Part shown: one piece after another, positions 26,145 through 35,217 of the stretch | Position numbering within the stretch: the stretch's first letter is position 1 | How the letters are laid out: each line of letters opens with the position of its first letter | Source: an uncultured Sphingomonadaceae bacterium | GTDB lineage: Bacteria > Pseudomonadota > Alphaproteobacteria > Sphingomonadales > Sphingomonadaceae | Direction of reading: 5' to 3' | Assembly (NCBI GenBank): GCA_947493195.1 | Contig: CANLQG010000001.1 | Span: forward strand, 496,001 to 560,000 | DNA length: 64,000 nucleotides | The notes under the pieces: model-generated | What the model was told of the DNA's origin: nothing | The model's input: the letters and a program-made list of their open reading frames with translations, nothing else | Databases searched by the model: none | Position numbers and translations under genes: made by a program

Positions 26145-26251
26145 GGCATGTCTCCTGGGTGAAATTGCTGGAAGGCAATTGGTCAGGAACGCAGGCTCAT
26201 TGCAAGCGAAAGCGGACGCGCGAAGCGTTAAAAATGGCGGAAAACCGCGCT

Positions 26252-26266
26252 ATTGCGAATGCAAAT
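26252..26266. promoter_or_regulatory. Candidate Fur-type site upstream of bfr
   Basis: ATTGCGAATGCAAAT contains the inverted arms TTGC/GCAA around GAAT, similar to alphaproteobacterial Fur sites. It lies between bfd and bfr, 107 bases from the bfr start. Inference only. Confidence 0.35.
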
Positions 26267-26275
26267 CAGGTAAGG

Positions 26276-26467
26276 TCAGGCAGCGGCCAGAGGACAGGCC
26301 AGCGCCTCTCGCTCTTCCGCGATCACACCCTCCGCCTCTTCCAGGCACTGGCCGCAGTTGGGCCGCTTGCCCAGTTTCGCATAGACCGATTCCGCACCGC
26401 CACGATGCTGCCGCGCCGCCTTGCGCAGGTCATCTTCCCTGATGGCGTTGCAGATGCAGGTGTACAT
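26276..26467 (-). CDS. bfd: Bacterioferritin-associated ferredoxin (2Fe-2S)
   Basis: A 63-residue BFD-like protein that binds a [2Fe-2S] cluster and passes electrons to bacterioferritin to release stored iron. The four Cys ligands are in TCICNAI and RPNCGQCLEEA. The typical spacing and the helix-turn after it are present. It lies upstream of bfr on the same strand, giving the functional pair. A candidate Fur-like dyad lies just upstream (26514-26534). Confidence 0.9.
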   Translation of the reverse strand: MYTCICNAIREDDLRKAARQHRGGAESVYAKLGKRPNCGQCLEEAEGVIAEEREALACPLAAA

Positions 26468-26513
26468 GGGCGTGCGAATCTCTCGGAACTGATCCTTTGA
26501 ACTGACGCCAAGT

Positions 26514-26534
26514 TAATGCGACTAAATTGCATTA
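26514..26534. promoter_or_regulatory. Candidate Fur-type dyad upstream of bfd
   Basis: Arms TAATGC and GCATTA are separated by 9 AT-rich bases, 47 bases before the bfd start, between bfd and the DUF418 gene. Form and position fit iron control of bfd but no binding evidence exists. Confidence 0.45.
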
Positions 26535-26574
26535 GCAAGCTATTTGCGAACAATTCTCAAGATCGTTTCGCCTG

Positions 26575-27852
26575 TTATCGCTTCAACGCAAACACCTTTC
26601 CGTAGGTCAGGCAGCGCCACAGCCACTCCAGCGGGCCATAACGGTACTTGGCGAGCCACGGGCGCGACCAGGCCAGCATCACTGCCCAGCCCAGCGCCAC
26701 GACAAGGTAAAGCTCCGGCCGGGTCAGCTCGCCCCACAGGCCGCCCGCCCATGGATGGAAGATCAGCAACATCAGCACCGACGTGCCCAGGTAATTGGTG
26801 AAGGCAGCGCGGCCTGTGGCAGACAGCCGCTCTGCCAACCAACCGCTGGCGGCATTGCCATACAGCGCCAGCAACAATACAAGGCCAAGGATCATCGGCA
26901 AGCGCGGCAGCATGGAAAAAGCCATCATCGCCGAAAGCGTACCCCAGTAGGTGAAGCCGCCCGCCTTGGCCCACAGCGCCAACCACAGGCACAGGCCCGC
27001 GCCGGTGAGAAACAGGCCCCAGCCCCACGCCCGGCGTTTACCGGTGTTGCCGCCCGTCCCGAACCAGCCGAAGCGGTAGAAAGCCATGCCAACCAGCATC
27101 AGTGGCAGCGTCTCGAAGACGAACAGGAAAATCGCGTCGAACGGATCGGCGGCGTGCTCCGCGAAATTGTGCACGACGAAATCCGCGTAGGAGCCTTCGG
27201 TCATGATCGGGACTTCCGCCGCATCTTCGGCGATGGCAGCTTGTTTACCCTCGGCGATGGAGGCCCGCGCCTCTTCCATTCCCTCCGCCTCGCCCAGCGA
27301 CGTTTCCGCCATGAAATAGGCAGAGCCGATGGTAAGGGCGTAGAACAGCGCGCCGACAACGTATCCGATCAGCCCCAGCATCAGCAATTTGCCCGCTGTC
27401 ATCCGCAGGAAGAACATCGCGCCGAACCCGGCCACGGAATAAAGGATCAGGATGTCCCCGCGCCAGATCAGGAAGAAGTGGATCAGGCCGAACAGCAGCA
27501 GGAAGACCAGCCGCCGCGCCAGCAGAGCCCGGGTCGCGCCGCGCTCCCACGCCTTTTCCATGAACAGCGCCATCCCGGCACCGAACAGTAGCGTGAACAG
27601 GCCGCGCATCTTGCCGTCGACGAGGACGAACTGCACCACCCACAGCCACTCGTCGGTGGCATCATGGCCGGACAGGAAAGCGTCGGGCCAGTAATAGGCG
27701 CTCCACGGCTGGCCGAAAGCCACGATATTGGCGGCGAGGATCCCCAGCACTGCGAACCCGCGAATAAAATCGAGGCTGGCGAGGCGTTCGCCCTCTGCGG
27801 CAGGCTTCAACTCCTGCGTCTCGCCGTCGGGCGTCGCCAATTCCTGCGTCAT
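26575..27852 (-). CDS. DUF418 family polytopic membrane protein
   Basis: A 425-residue membrane protein of the DUF418/YeiB-like family with about eight to ten helices. The N-terminal RLASLDFIRGFAVLGILAANI and the C-terminal block (ATGRAAFTNYLGTSVLMLLIF, then the LAWSRPWLAKYRYGPLEWLWRCLTYGK end) are the family signature. A soluble loop with Ala/Glu-rich sequence (EGMEEARASIAEGKQAAIAEDAAEV) lies in the middle. Functions are unknown; acyltransferase-like or transport roles have been suggested for the wider superfamily. GGAGGGAAGC precedes the ATG at 27852. It is monocistronic. Confidence 0.85.
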   Translation of the reverse strand: MTQELATPDGETQELKPAAEGERLASLDFIRGFAVLGILAANIVAFGQPWSAYYWPDAFLSGHDATDEWLWVVQFVLVDGKMRGLFTLLFGAGMALFMEKAWERGATRALLARRLVFLLLFGLIHFFLIWRGDILILYSVAGFGAMFFLRMTAGKLLMLGLIGYVVGALFYALTIGSAYFMAETSLGEAEGMEEARASIAEGKQAAIAEDAAEVPIMTEGSYADFVVHNFAEHAADPFDAIFLFVFETLPLMLVGMAFYRFGWFGTGGNTGKRRAWGWGLFLTGAGLCLWLALWAKAGGFTYWGTLSAMMAFSMLPRLPMILGLVLLLALYGNAASGWLAERLSATGRAAFTNYLGTSVLMLLIFHPWAGGLWGELTRPELYLVVALGWAVMLAWSRPWLAKYRYGPLEWLWRCLTYGKVFALKR

Positions 27853-27926
27853 GCTGCTTCCCTCCTGTGCAACCCGCCGGCGTTATGGCAATGCGACGGC
27901 GGTTTGGGAAGCAATGGCGCAACCGG

Positions 27927-29114
27927 TCAGCTTCGCGTTACAAGGCAGTCGAACCCGGCACGTTGTAGGCTGGTACAGGCCGACTGTGCCTCTGCCTGCG
28001 AAGCAAAGCCACCGGCCTGCACGACCGTGACCCGGCCCCGGTCCAGGAACAGCCGCTCGCGCCCGGCCAGTTCCGCGCGGCCCGAAACCCTGCTCCACAA
28101 TCGCTCGGCATTGCCCGCAACGCCGAAGGCACCAAGCTGCACGCGCCACGGGCCGCTCCTCGCAGCCGCCGGACGCGGTGCGGGCGTTGCGGCCGGTGCA
28201 GGCGGCGCGGCGGCGACTGTCGCACGCTGCGGCGGCGCAGAAGGTCGCGGTGCGGGGGCCGGTGTGGACCGGGCATAGCTGGCTCCGGCCTGCGCCGGAT
28301 CTTCCATGCCCGTCGCCTGCCGCGCCTGCTCCACCGCGTCACGCGCAGCAGCAACGGAGGGCGAGACCGAAACCGAAGGGATCGGACGCGGCACCCGCGA
28401 TACTGTCGCAGTCTCTGGCGCAGAAGGCCGCGCCGCTGGCGGCGTCGTGGTCTCTATCGGATCTTGCCCCGGCGCCGACGCGGGGACTGAAAGGTCTGCG
28501 GCGGCCAGTTGCACCGATCGCGCCTGCTCTGCTTCCGTTTCCAGGCGGCGCGCCAGCGCGGCCCCGCTCTGGCGCTGTTCCAGCGGGATGAAGGCATCCA
28601 TCTGTTCGATGGCGGGGCCAGCCTGCGGCAGCCCGGCTCCGTTCGCCAGCGTCAGCAGGGCATAGGCGCGCTCCCAGTCCCGCTCCACCATGTCTCCGTT
28701 GAAGTGGGCAATGCCGATAAGATACTGCGCGCGCGGATCGCCACGGGTGGCGGCGGCCTGCACATAAGGAAGCGCCTCTTCCCGGCGGCCACCCTGGAAC
28801 AGCATCAGGCCATAGGTATCGGCAGCCTGCAGGTGCCCTGCCAGGGCGGCATCGCGATAGAGCTCCTCAGCCCGCTCCATGTCGGTCGGCACGCCACGGC
28901 CCAGCCGATAGGCCTGGCCCATATTGAACATGGCATCGGGATCGCCCGCCTCTGCCGGTCCCTGCCACTCTGCCACTGCCGCGGCGTAGTCACCACGAGA
29001 CCATGCATCCACGCCGTCCCGCACTGTTGCACCAAGTGGAGCGGCCAGTGCCAGCGCGGCCAGCGCTCCGGCCGTCTTCGTCCAGACGGATCTTGTGTTG
29101 TCAGCCATTGCCAT
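27927..29114 (-). CDS. Sel1-repeat protein with C-terminal SPOR domain
   Basis: A 395-residue envelope protein. The N-terminal hydrophobic segment (TAGALAALALAAPLGA) looks like a signal peptide. Sel1/TPR-like repeats follow (GDPDAMFNMGQAYRLGRGV, AADTYGLMLFQGGRREEAL, GDPRAQYLIGIAHFNGDMV). A Pro/Ala-rich linker leads to a C-terminal SPOR domain (WRVQLGAFGVAGNAERLW to GFDCLVTRS), which binds glycan strands stripped of stem peptides at the division site. I chose the ATG at 29114, where GGGGGA sits seven bases upstream. It faces, across 257 bases, an operon ending in another SPOR lipoprotein, and the pairing suggests a shared septal role. Confidence 0.83.
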   Translation of the reverse strand: MAMADNTRSVWTKTAGALAALALAAPLGATVRDGVDAWSRGDYAAAVAEWQGPAEAGDPDAMFNMGQAYRLGRGVPTDMERAEELYRDAALAGHLQAADTYGLMLFQGGRREEALPYVQAAATRGDPRAQYLIGIAHFNGDMVERDWERAYALLTLANGAGLPQAGPAIEQMDAFIPLEQRQSGAALARRLETEAEQARSVQLAAADLSVPASAPGQDPIETTTPPAARPSAPETATVSRVPRPIPSVSVSPSVAAARDAVEQARQATGMEDPAQAGASYARSTPAPAPRPSAPPQRATVAAAPPAPAATPAPRPAAARSGPWRVQLGAFGVAGNAERLWSRVSGRAELAGRERLFLDRGRVTVVQAGGFASQAEAQSACTSLQRAGFDCLVTRS

Positions 29115-29371
29115 TCTCATGTCCCCCAAGAGGCGATCTGCACGATGGCATAGTAAACGAGCCATTAGCAAAGCGTTTATCCGTAGCAAATTTCCGGTCC
29201 GCGCACAGGCCCGCCGGTCGCGGCCACGCCCTCGCGCCGCGATTGCAGACGATAAAAAGCTGGCCGGAAGCCGGGGCCGAATTAACCCAAAATAAAGGGT
29301 AGTCTGCGAAGCCAATAGGCGAAGGCCCGTAATGAGACTTGGTCGGGTCGCTTGTTCTAGGGGGAATCGCG

Positions 29372-30094
29372 TTGCGCGTTTTGGCATTGGCATCGCAGAA
29401 GGGTGGCTCGGGTAAGACCACTCTATCCGGACACCTCGCTGTCCAGGCGCAGCGCGCTGGCGCTGGCCCGGTCGTGCTTATCGACATCGATCCGCAGGGT
29501 TCGCTGGCCGACTGGTGGAACGAGCGTGAGGCGGAATATCCCGCTTTCGCGCAAACCACCGTGGCCCGGCTGGCCAACGATCTTGCGATCCTGCGCCAGC
29601 AGGGTTTCAAGCTGGCGGTCATCGATACGCCGCCCGCCATCACCATGGCCATCCAGTCGGTGATCTCGGTGGCGGAACTCATGGTCGTTCCCACCCGCCC
29701 CAGCCCGCACGACCTGCGCGCCGTGGGTGCCACGGTCGACCTGTGCGAACGCGCTGGCAAGCCGCTGATCTTCGTGGTCAACGCGGCAACGCCCAAGGCC
29801 AAGATCACTTCGGAAGCCGCGGTCGCGCTGTCGCAGCACGGCACGGTCGCCCCGATCACCATCCACCACCGCACCGATTTTGCCGCTTCGATGATCGATG
29901 GCCGCACGGTGATGGAAGTCGATCCCGAAGGGCGCAGCGCGCAGGAAGTCACTGCCCTGTGGCACTACGTCGCCGATCGCCTGGAAAAGAACTTCCGCCG
30001 CACGATATTCGCTACCCCCGGCAGCAAGGCCGGGCAGGCCAATGGCGCAGCCCGCGCCCAGGGCGGGGGCTTTGGCCGCCGCGTCGCACAGTAA
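29372..30094 (+). CDS. ParA/MinD-family ATPase
   Basis: A 240-residue deviant-Walker ATPase. The P-loop is QKGGSGKTTLSGHLA with the signature Lys, Walker A' covers VVLIDIDPQGS, and the Walker B region is LAVIDTPPAI. There is no N-terminal HTH, so it is of the small plasmid-like ParA (type Ib/MipZ-like) kind, not the chromosomal ParA with its usual context. I chose the TTG at 29372 since GGGGGA lies six bases upstream and the P-loop begins right after it. It is followed 11 bases later by a ribbon-helix-helix protein, an arrangement like ParA-ParG partition modules. The cargo is not known. A Gly-rich tail (AQGGGFGRR) ends the protein. Confidence 0.88.
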   Translation: MRVLALASQKGGSGKTTLSGHLAVQAQRAGAGPVVLIDIDPQGSLADWWNEREAEYPAFAQTTVARLANDLAILRQQGFKLAVIDTPPAITMAIQSVISVAELMVVPTRPSPHDLRAVGATVDLCERAGKPLIFVVNAATPKAKITSEAAVALSQHGTVAPITIHHRTDFAASMIDGRTVMEVDPEGRSAQEVTALWHYVADRLEKNFRRTIFATPGSKAGQANGAARAQGGGFGRRVAQ

Positions 30095-30105
30095 TGGGGC
30101 GCGCC

Positions 30106-30552
30106 ATGTCTGACAGCAATTCGTTCGCCTCGCTCGGCCCCATGCTGCTGGCCCGCAAGGGCACGGCAAAGCCCGCCATGCGGGTGCAGCTGACCCAGAA
30201 CGATCGCACCTCCACCCTGGGTGACGATTTCGACCATTTGGCCGAAAGCCAATCGGCACTGGGCTGGAACGACATGGGCATCGAAGACCAGGTCGTGCCC
30301 CTGCGGGTGGCGAACGATCTGGCGGAAACCGCCTCCTCGCGCGAACGTCGCAAGGCCGTGGAGCAGGGACGACGCGCAGCCTTCACGCTGCGCCTCGATG
30401 CCGAACGCCACCTCAAGCTGCGGCTGGCCAGCACGATGCAGGATTGCAGCGCGCAGGAACTGGTGACCGAAGCGCTCGACCGTTTCCTGTCCGAAATTCC
30501 CGAACTCGATTCCATCGCCGCGCACGTCGCCGGCAACAAGAGCAAGTCCTGA
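30106..30552 (+). CDS. Ribbon-helix-helix-type partner of ParA
   Basis: A 148-residue protein. The first roughly 90 residues are hydrophilic, of low complexity and probably disordered. The C-terminal half (AAFTLRLDAERHLKLRLAS, then MQDCSAQELVTEALDRFL) looks like a ribbon-helix-helix DNA-binding or dimerisation domain. A second ATG at 30094 overlaps the parA stop (TAATG); I chose 30106 because GGGG lies six bases before it. With ParA it resembles a ParG-type centromere-binding partner. It is 14 bases before the lipoprotein gene. The RHH call is from sequence pattern and should be checked by structure prediction. Confidence 0.65.
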   Translation: MSDSNSFASLGPMLLARKGTAKPAMRVQLTQNDRTSTLGDDFDHLAESQSALGWNDMGIEDQVVPLRVANDLAETASSRERRKAVEQGRRAAFTLRLDAERHLKLRLASTMQDCSAQELVTEALDRFLSEIPELDSIAAHVAGNKSKS

Positions 30553-30566
30553 AGGGGAGCTATCCG

Positions 30567-32027
30567 ATGAACGGCCCAACAAACGGCAAGCACAACCGCA
30601 AATCGGCAATCGGCCTCGGCATTTCCACGGCGATGGCCGCGGTTCTGCTGTCGGGTTGCGCCGGAAACGCGATGCCGACCGCCGCAGTCGCCGCTTCCGA
30701 TGCGCAGCACGCGATGGACCGCGGTCACACCAGCGAAGCGATCCAGCACGCCGAACTCGCCGTGACGGCAGAACCGCACAACGCGCAGTATCGCCTGACG
30801 CTGGGCAACGCCTACCTGCAGGAAGGCCGCTTCGCGTCGGCTTCCACCACTTTCCAGGATGCGATGACGCTGGGTGACAACAGCCCGCGCGCCGCTCTCA
30901 GCCTTGCGCTCGCCCTTACCGGAGAGGGCCGCTTCGCCGAAGCCTCTGCGCTGCTGCGCGACTGGGAAGGCGAGATCGCCGCAGCCGACCTTGGCCTTGC
31001 CCTGGCGCTGGCCGGAGAGCCCGAGCGCGGCATCCACGTGCTTACCAATGCGATCCGGCAGGGCCAGAACACGGTCAAGGTGCGCCAGAACCTCGCCTAC
31101 GCCTATGCCGTGGCCGGGCGCTGGCGCGATGCGCGCCTGATGGTGGAGCAGGATGTTCCCGCCGACCAGGTTGGCGCACGCATGCAGGAATGGGCGCAGA
31201 TGACCCATGCCGAGGCCTATCAGACCCGTGTCGCGGGCCTGCTGGGTGTCCCCGCCGGCGTGCGCGATGGTGGCCAGCCCATGCACCTGGCGCTGAATAG
31301 CAGCCCTGCCATGGAACAGATGGCCGTCCAGGCCGTGCAGCCTGCTGCCCCTGTTGGCGAACTGGCGGCTCTCGATCCCGTGGCCGATGCGCCGGTTTCG
31401 GCCAGCAACGAGCCCGACATCGGGCTCGACACTTACCAGCAGGGTCCTGCGCCCGACGTGAGCTTTGCCGAATCGTTCGCGCTGCCCACGTCCGAAATTG
31501 CGGCATTGGCCCCCGTCACCACCGACACCATGGCCCTGGTCAGCTCGCCGCTGGTGCGGGAACCGGCTGCCCAGCGTGCCACCCGGCAGCCCGGCGAAGA
31601 TACGCCGCGCCCCGCCGCGCACCGCTATGCCCAGGCTGCCGCCGCGCCGCGCGCCGCAGCAGCGCGTCCGGCCCCGGCGGCAGAACCCGCGATGGCCCGT
31701 GTCGCTTCGGCTGGTCCGGTTGCCGACGCGACGCACCTTGTGCAGCTTGGCAGTTTCTCCAGCGAACAGGGCGCGCGCCGCGCCTGGGGCATCTACGTCA
31801 GTCGCCATCCTAATCTCGCCAACCACGAAATGGTCATCACCGAAGCGGTGGTGCGCGGCAAGCGCTACTGGCGCGTGTCGGCAGGTGGCTTCAACGTCGC
31901 TTCCAGCCGTTCGATGTGCGCGAACGTCAACGGGTCGAATGCTGGCGAAGGCTGCATCACCTGGGCTGCCAGCAGCCCGCTGCCCGGTGCAGTGGATCGT
32001 GGCGGCGTCATGCTCGCCCGCCGCTGA
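30567..32027 (+). CDS. TPR lipoprotein with C-terminal SPOR domain
   Basis: A 486-residue predicted lipoprotein. The lipobox LLSGC lies near residue 30 after a charged start. TPR-like repeats follow (AEPHNAQYRLTLGNAYLQEGRFASA and ALALTGEGRFAEASALLRDWE), then a long Ala/Pro-rich linker and a SPOR-type domain (HLVQLGSFSSEQGARRAWGIY to WRVSAGGFNV), with a Cys pair (SMCANV, EGCITW) in its last part. SPOR domains bind denuded septal glycan. It is third in the ParA-RHH operon and GGGGAG precedes the ATG. Its role with ParA is unknown. A strong terminator follows. Confidence 0.83.
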   Translation: MNGPTNGKHNRKSAIGLGISTAMAAVLLSGCAGNAMPTAAVAASDAQHAMDRGHTSEAIQHAELAVTAEPHNAQYRLTLGNAYLQEGRFASASTTFQDAMTLGDNSPRAALSLALALTGEGRFAEASALLRDWEGEIAAADLGLALALAGEPERGIHVLTNAIRQGQNTVKVRQNLAYAYAVAGRWRDARLMVEQDVPADQVGARMQEWAQMTHAEAYQTRVAGLLGVPAGVRDGGQPMHLALNSSPAMEQMAVQAVQPAAPVGELAALDPVADAPVSASNEPDIGLDTYQQGPAPDVSFAESFALPTSEIAALAPVTTDTMALVSSPLVREPAAQRATRQPGEDTPRPAAHRYAQAAAAPRAAAARPAPAAEPAMARVASAGPVADATHLVQLGSFSSEQGARRAWGIYVSRHPNLANHEMVITEAVVRGKRYWRVSAGGFNVASSRSMCANVNGSNAGEGCITWAASSPLPGAVDRGGVMLARR

Positions 32028-32047
32028 TCGCAAAGCCAGTGTTTCCG

Positions 32048-32085
32048 AAAGGCCCCTTTCCGCAACTGCGGGAGGGGCCTTTTTC
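32048..32085. terminator. Intrinsic terminator after the SPOR lipoprotein gene
   Basis: The stem AAGGCCCCTT / AGGGGCCTT with a GC core is followed by TTTTTCG on the plus strand. It lies between convergent genes. Confidence 0.85.
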
Positions 32086-32090
32086 GTTAC

Positions 32091-32864
32091 CTACAGCGAA
32101 TATCCGCCGTCGCTGACCAGCGTCGTACCGGTCATTGTGCCGGATGCGCCCGATAGCAGGAACAGCACCTGGCCGGCGATCTCCTCGGCGCTTTCGAAGC
32201 GGCCCATCGGCGTCATTCCCTCGGCCATTGCCGAAAGCGCTCCTGCACGGTCGCCCTGGTGCTTTGCGACCAGGTTATCGAAGAACGGCACACCGTCCCA
32301 GATGCCGGTGTCCACGCCGCCTGGCGCGATGGCGTTCACGCGTATCCGGCGGGGCGCGCCTTCCTTCGCCGCGATCTTTGCCATGTGGATGACCCCGGCC
32401 TTCGAAGCGCCGTAGGGGCCGATCCCCGGCTCTGCCTTTACGCCCGCCACCGAAGCGGTGAGGACGATGGCCGCACCGTCGCTGGCTAACCGCATGGAAC
32501 TGCGCAGCGAAAGGAACAGTCCGTCGAGATTGACCGAAATCACCTTGCGCCATTCCGCGAACGACATCTTGGCGAAGGGCGCGGGCTGGCCCGGAATACC
32601 AGCATTGAGAAAGGCTGCGTCTAGCGTCGTGCCCGCATCATTGGCCTCGGCCTCTATCGCGTCCCACAGCGCCTCGTCCGCAACATCGCCCGCGTGCAGC
32701 GAAACGGCGCACGGAAGGTCCATCGCCGCCAGGCGCTCCCTGTCGAGATCGACGAGGACCAGGTGTTCTGCGCCCGTCTCGGCCAGCGCACGCGCCGCGG
32801 CCGCACCGATGCCCGATGCCGCCCCTGTCACAAGCGCCCGCTTGCCCGTGAAATCATGTGTCAA
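32091..32864 (-). CDS. SDR-family oxidoreductase
   Basis: A 257-residue classical short-chain dehydrogenase. The NAD(P)-binding motif GAASGIGAAAA, the NAG region (FLNAGIPG), the catalytic Ser in LTASVAGVKAE and the YGASKAG motif are present. Substrate unknown. It begins at a TTG (32864) that overlaps the dihydroorotase-like stop by 11 bases, with GGGGGGAG six bases upstream. It is thus the third gene of a pyrB-pyrC'-SDR string. There is no obvious link to pyrimidine synthesis, so co-transcription need not mean a shared pathway. Confidence 0.85.
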   Translation of the reverse strand: MTHDFTGKRALVTGAASGIGAAAARALAETGAEHLVLVDLDRERLAAMDLPCAVSLHAGDVADEALWDAIEAEANDAGTTLDAAFLNAGIPGQPAPFAKMSFAEWRKVISVNLDGLFLSLRSSMRLASDGAAIVLTASVAGVKAEPGIGPYGASKAGVIHMAKIAAKEGAPRRIRVNAIAPGGVDTGIWDGVPFFDNLVAKHQGDRAGALSAMAEGMTPMGRFESAEEIAGQVLFLLSGASGTMTGTTLVSDGGYSL

Positions 32865-34077
32865 TGCGCACTCCCCCCTTCCAAAGCGCCGTCACCCGGC
32901 CCTGCACCGGCTGCCGGTCGAACGGCGTATTGCCGGCTGCTGCCGCCATCTCGCGCGAATCCACGATCCAGGGCGCTTCGGGATCGAGCAGTGCGATGTC
33001 CGCTTCCAGCCCGCCCTCCAACGATCCCGCCGCGACCCCCAGCAGCCGCGCCGGATTGCGGGCGAGCAGATCGAAAGCGCGCACCATGTCGATCACGCCG
33101 TCGCGGACCAGCGTCAGGGTCATGGCCAGCAGCGTTTCGGCACCGGCCATGCCCGGCGCGGCATCGGCGAAGGGCAGGTTCTTGTCCTCCGGCCCGCGCG
33201 GATCGTGGCCGCTGGCAATCACGTCTATCGTGCCATCACCGATGGCCTCGATCACGGCCTGCCGGTCATCCTCCTCGCGCAGCGGCGGCGAAAGGCGGGT
33301 GAAGGTACGGTAGTCGCCCATCGCGATGTCACTGAGCATGAAATGGGCGGGCGTTACCCCCGCGGTGATGTTCACTCCGCGCGCCTTTGCGGTTCGCACC
33401 AGTTCCAGGCCGGCGCGGGTGGTAACCTGCCGCGCATGCACGCGCGCGCCGCTCATTTCCGCAAGCGCAATGTCGCGCGCCAGCGCCAGCGCTTCCGCCT
33501 CCTTGGGGGCGCTGGGGAGGCCCAGCCGGGTCGCCATTTCGCCTGCGGTGGCCGCCGCCTTGCCCGCAATTCCGCCATCCTCGGCATGGGTGACGACAAC
33601 CATGTCGAGCATTGCAGCGTATTGCAGCAGGCGCAGCATCACGCCGCTGTCGGCGATCCACCGGCGGCCGGTTGCAATCGCCTTCGCGCCTGCCTCCCGC
33701 ATCATCGCGATCTCGGCCAGGTGCGCGCCATCCAGCCCCTGCGTCGCAGCGGCCAGCGGGTGAACCCACAGATCGGGCTTGCCGCTTGTCGCCATGAACC
33801 GCACCCGCGCCGGGTAATCCAGCGGCGGCGAGAGGTCCGGCATCAGCGCGGCACGGGTAATGCCGCCGAAGTGGAAGGCTGGCTTGTCGATTGCGAAGAC
33901 GCCGAGATCGACAATGCCCGGCGTCACCAGTTTGCCACGGACATCGATCACTTCGTCGCCGTCCTGCGCATCGCCCGTGCCGATCAGGCCGTCGGCGCAC
34001 CGCAAGGCGGCATCTTTCAGGCCATCGGGCAAAACCAGCGTGCCGTTGGCGACGGTAAAGGGGCGCATCTGCTTCAT
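32854..34077 (-). CDS. pyrC: Dihydroorotase-like protein lacking the metal HxH motif (PyrC')
   Basis: A 407-residue protein of the class I dihydroorotase fold. Key catalytic residues are lost. The usual DxHxH metal motif after the early strand is VDLGVFAID here, and the late DHAPH-like site is [12 protein letters not shown]. By contrast the scaffold segments ([29 protein letters not shown]) remain. This matches the non-catalytic PyrC' chains that pair with aspartate carbamoyltransferase, as in Pseudomonas. Its likely role is structural, holding PyrB in a dodecamer. It is coupled to pyrB by ATGA overlap, which fits a complex. A catalytic dihydroorotase must be elsewhere. Confidence 0.85.
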   Translation of the reverse strand: MKQMRPFTVANGTLVLPDGLKDAALRCADGLIGTGDAQDGDEVIDVRGKLVTPGIVDLGVFAIDKPAFHFGGITRAALMPDLSPPLDYPARVRFMATSGKPDLWVHPLAAATQGLDGAHLAEIAMMREAGAKAIATGRRWIADSGVMLRLLQYAAMLDMVVVTHAEDGGIAGKAAATAGEMATRLGLPSAPKEAEALALARDIALAEMSGARVHARQVTTRAGLELVRTAKARGVNITAGVTPAHFMLSDIAMGDYRTFTRLSPPLREEDDRQAVIEAIGDGTIDVIASGHDPRGPEDKNLPFADAAPGMAGAETLLAMTLTLVRDGVIDMVRAFDLLARNPARLLGVAAGSLEGGLEADIALLDPEAPWIVDSREMAAAAGNTPFDRQPVQGRVTALWKGGVRIDT

Positions 34078-35105
34078 ACCCATTCCCCCTCCCCCCAGCC
34101 GGGAACACCGCGTGCCTTGCGCGTCAGCACGTCGAGGCAGGCCATGCGGATCGCGACGCCCATCTCCACCTGGCTGGTGATGATCGATCGCCCTTCCATG
34201 TCGGCCACGGTGCTGTCGATCTCCACCCCGCGGTTCATCGGGCCGGGATGCATGACGATGGCATCGTCCTTCGCCAGAGCCAGGCGCTCCGGGGGCAGAC
34301 CGTAAAGGTGGCGGTATTCGCGCGGAGAAGGGATGAATTGCCCGTCCATCCGCTCGTTCTGCAGGCGCAGCATCATCACCACGTCGCTGCCATCCAGCGC
34401 GGCATCGAAATCGTGGAACGGCTGCGCGCCCATCCGCTCTATCCCGGCAGGCATCAGCGCGGGCGGCGCGCAAAGACGCACCGTTGCACCCAGCGCCTGC
34501 AGGCACAGGATGTTGGAGCGGGCGACGCGGCTGTGCAGGATATCTCCGCAGATTGTCACCGTCATGCCGGTGAAATCTTCCGCGTCCTCGCCACGCTCGC
34601 GCAGCTTGTGCCGCAGCGCCAGCGCATCCAGCAGTGCCTGCGTCGGGTGCTCGTGCTGCCCGTCACCGGCATTCAGGACCGGGCAGTCGACCTTGCTGGC
34701 AATCAGGCCCACCGCCCCGCTGCTGGCATGGCGGATGACGATGGCATCGGCGCGCATGGCATTGAGCGTGACGGCCGTGTCTATCAGCGTCTCGCCCTTC
34801 TTCACGCTCGACTGCGCGGCGTACATGTTCACCACGTCCGCCCCCAGCCGCTTGCCCGCGATCTCGAAAGAAAGCAGTGTGCGGGTGGAATTCTCGAAGA
34901 AGGCGTTGATGATGGTGAGGCCCGCCAGCTGCTCGGAATGCTTGGCCGGCTGCCGGTTGAACGCGACGTACTGCTCGGCCTCTGCCAGCAGGTAGAGGAT
35001 TTCGTGCCGTTCCAGCGAAGAAATGCCGATCAGGTCGCGGTGCGGAAAGGCTCTTCCGCCCATGGGAAAGCGGCTGCCGGAGGAGGCGTTTTTCGGCGAT
35101 GTCAT
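34074..35105 (-). CDS. pyrB: Aspartate carbamoyltransferase catalytic chain
   Basis: A 343-residue enzyme that condenses carbamoyl phosphate and aspartate in the second step of de novo pyrimidine synthesis. The carbamoyl-phosphate loop is [25 protein letters not shown], with the usual second Arg position as Leu, and [12 protein letters not shown] supplies the 80s loop. HPTQALLDA and the [12 protein letters not shown] block complete the active site. It is about 30 residues longer at the N-terminus than family members, so the true start could be internal. pyrC' follows, coupled. No PyrI gene is visible. Confidence 0.94.
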   Translation of the reverse strand: MTSPKNASSGSRFPMGGRAFPHRDLIGISSLERHEILYLLAEAEQYVAFNRQPAKHSEQLAGLTIINAFFENSTRTLLSFEIAGKRLGADVVNMYAAQSSVKKGETLIDTAVTLNAMRADAIVIRHASSGAVGLIASKVDCPVLNAGDGQHEHPTQALLDALALRHKLRERGEDAEDFTGMTVTICGDILHSRVARSNILCLQALGATVRLCAPPALMPAGIERMGAQPFHDFDAALDGSDVVMMLRLQNERMDGQFIPSPREYRHLYGLPPERLALAKDDAIVMHPGPMNRGVEIDSTVADMEGRSIITSQVEMGVAIRMACLDVLTRKARGVPGWGEGEWV

Positions 35106-35217
35106 TAAAGCATGGCCCTTAGTCGAGGCTCATCGACCGCTCAAGCTCTTATCTCTGGCCCTCGCCGCAATCGCCGCCTAGATGTGTGCCATCACTGGCA
35201 AAAGGGATCGTGATTAC

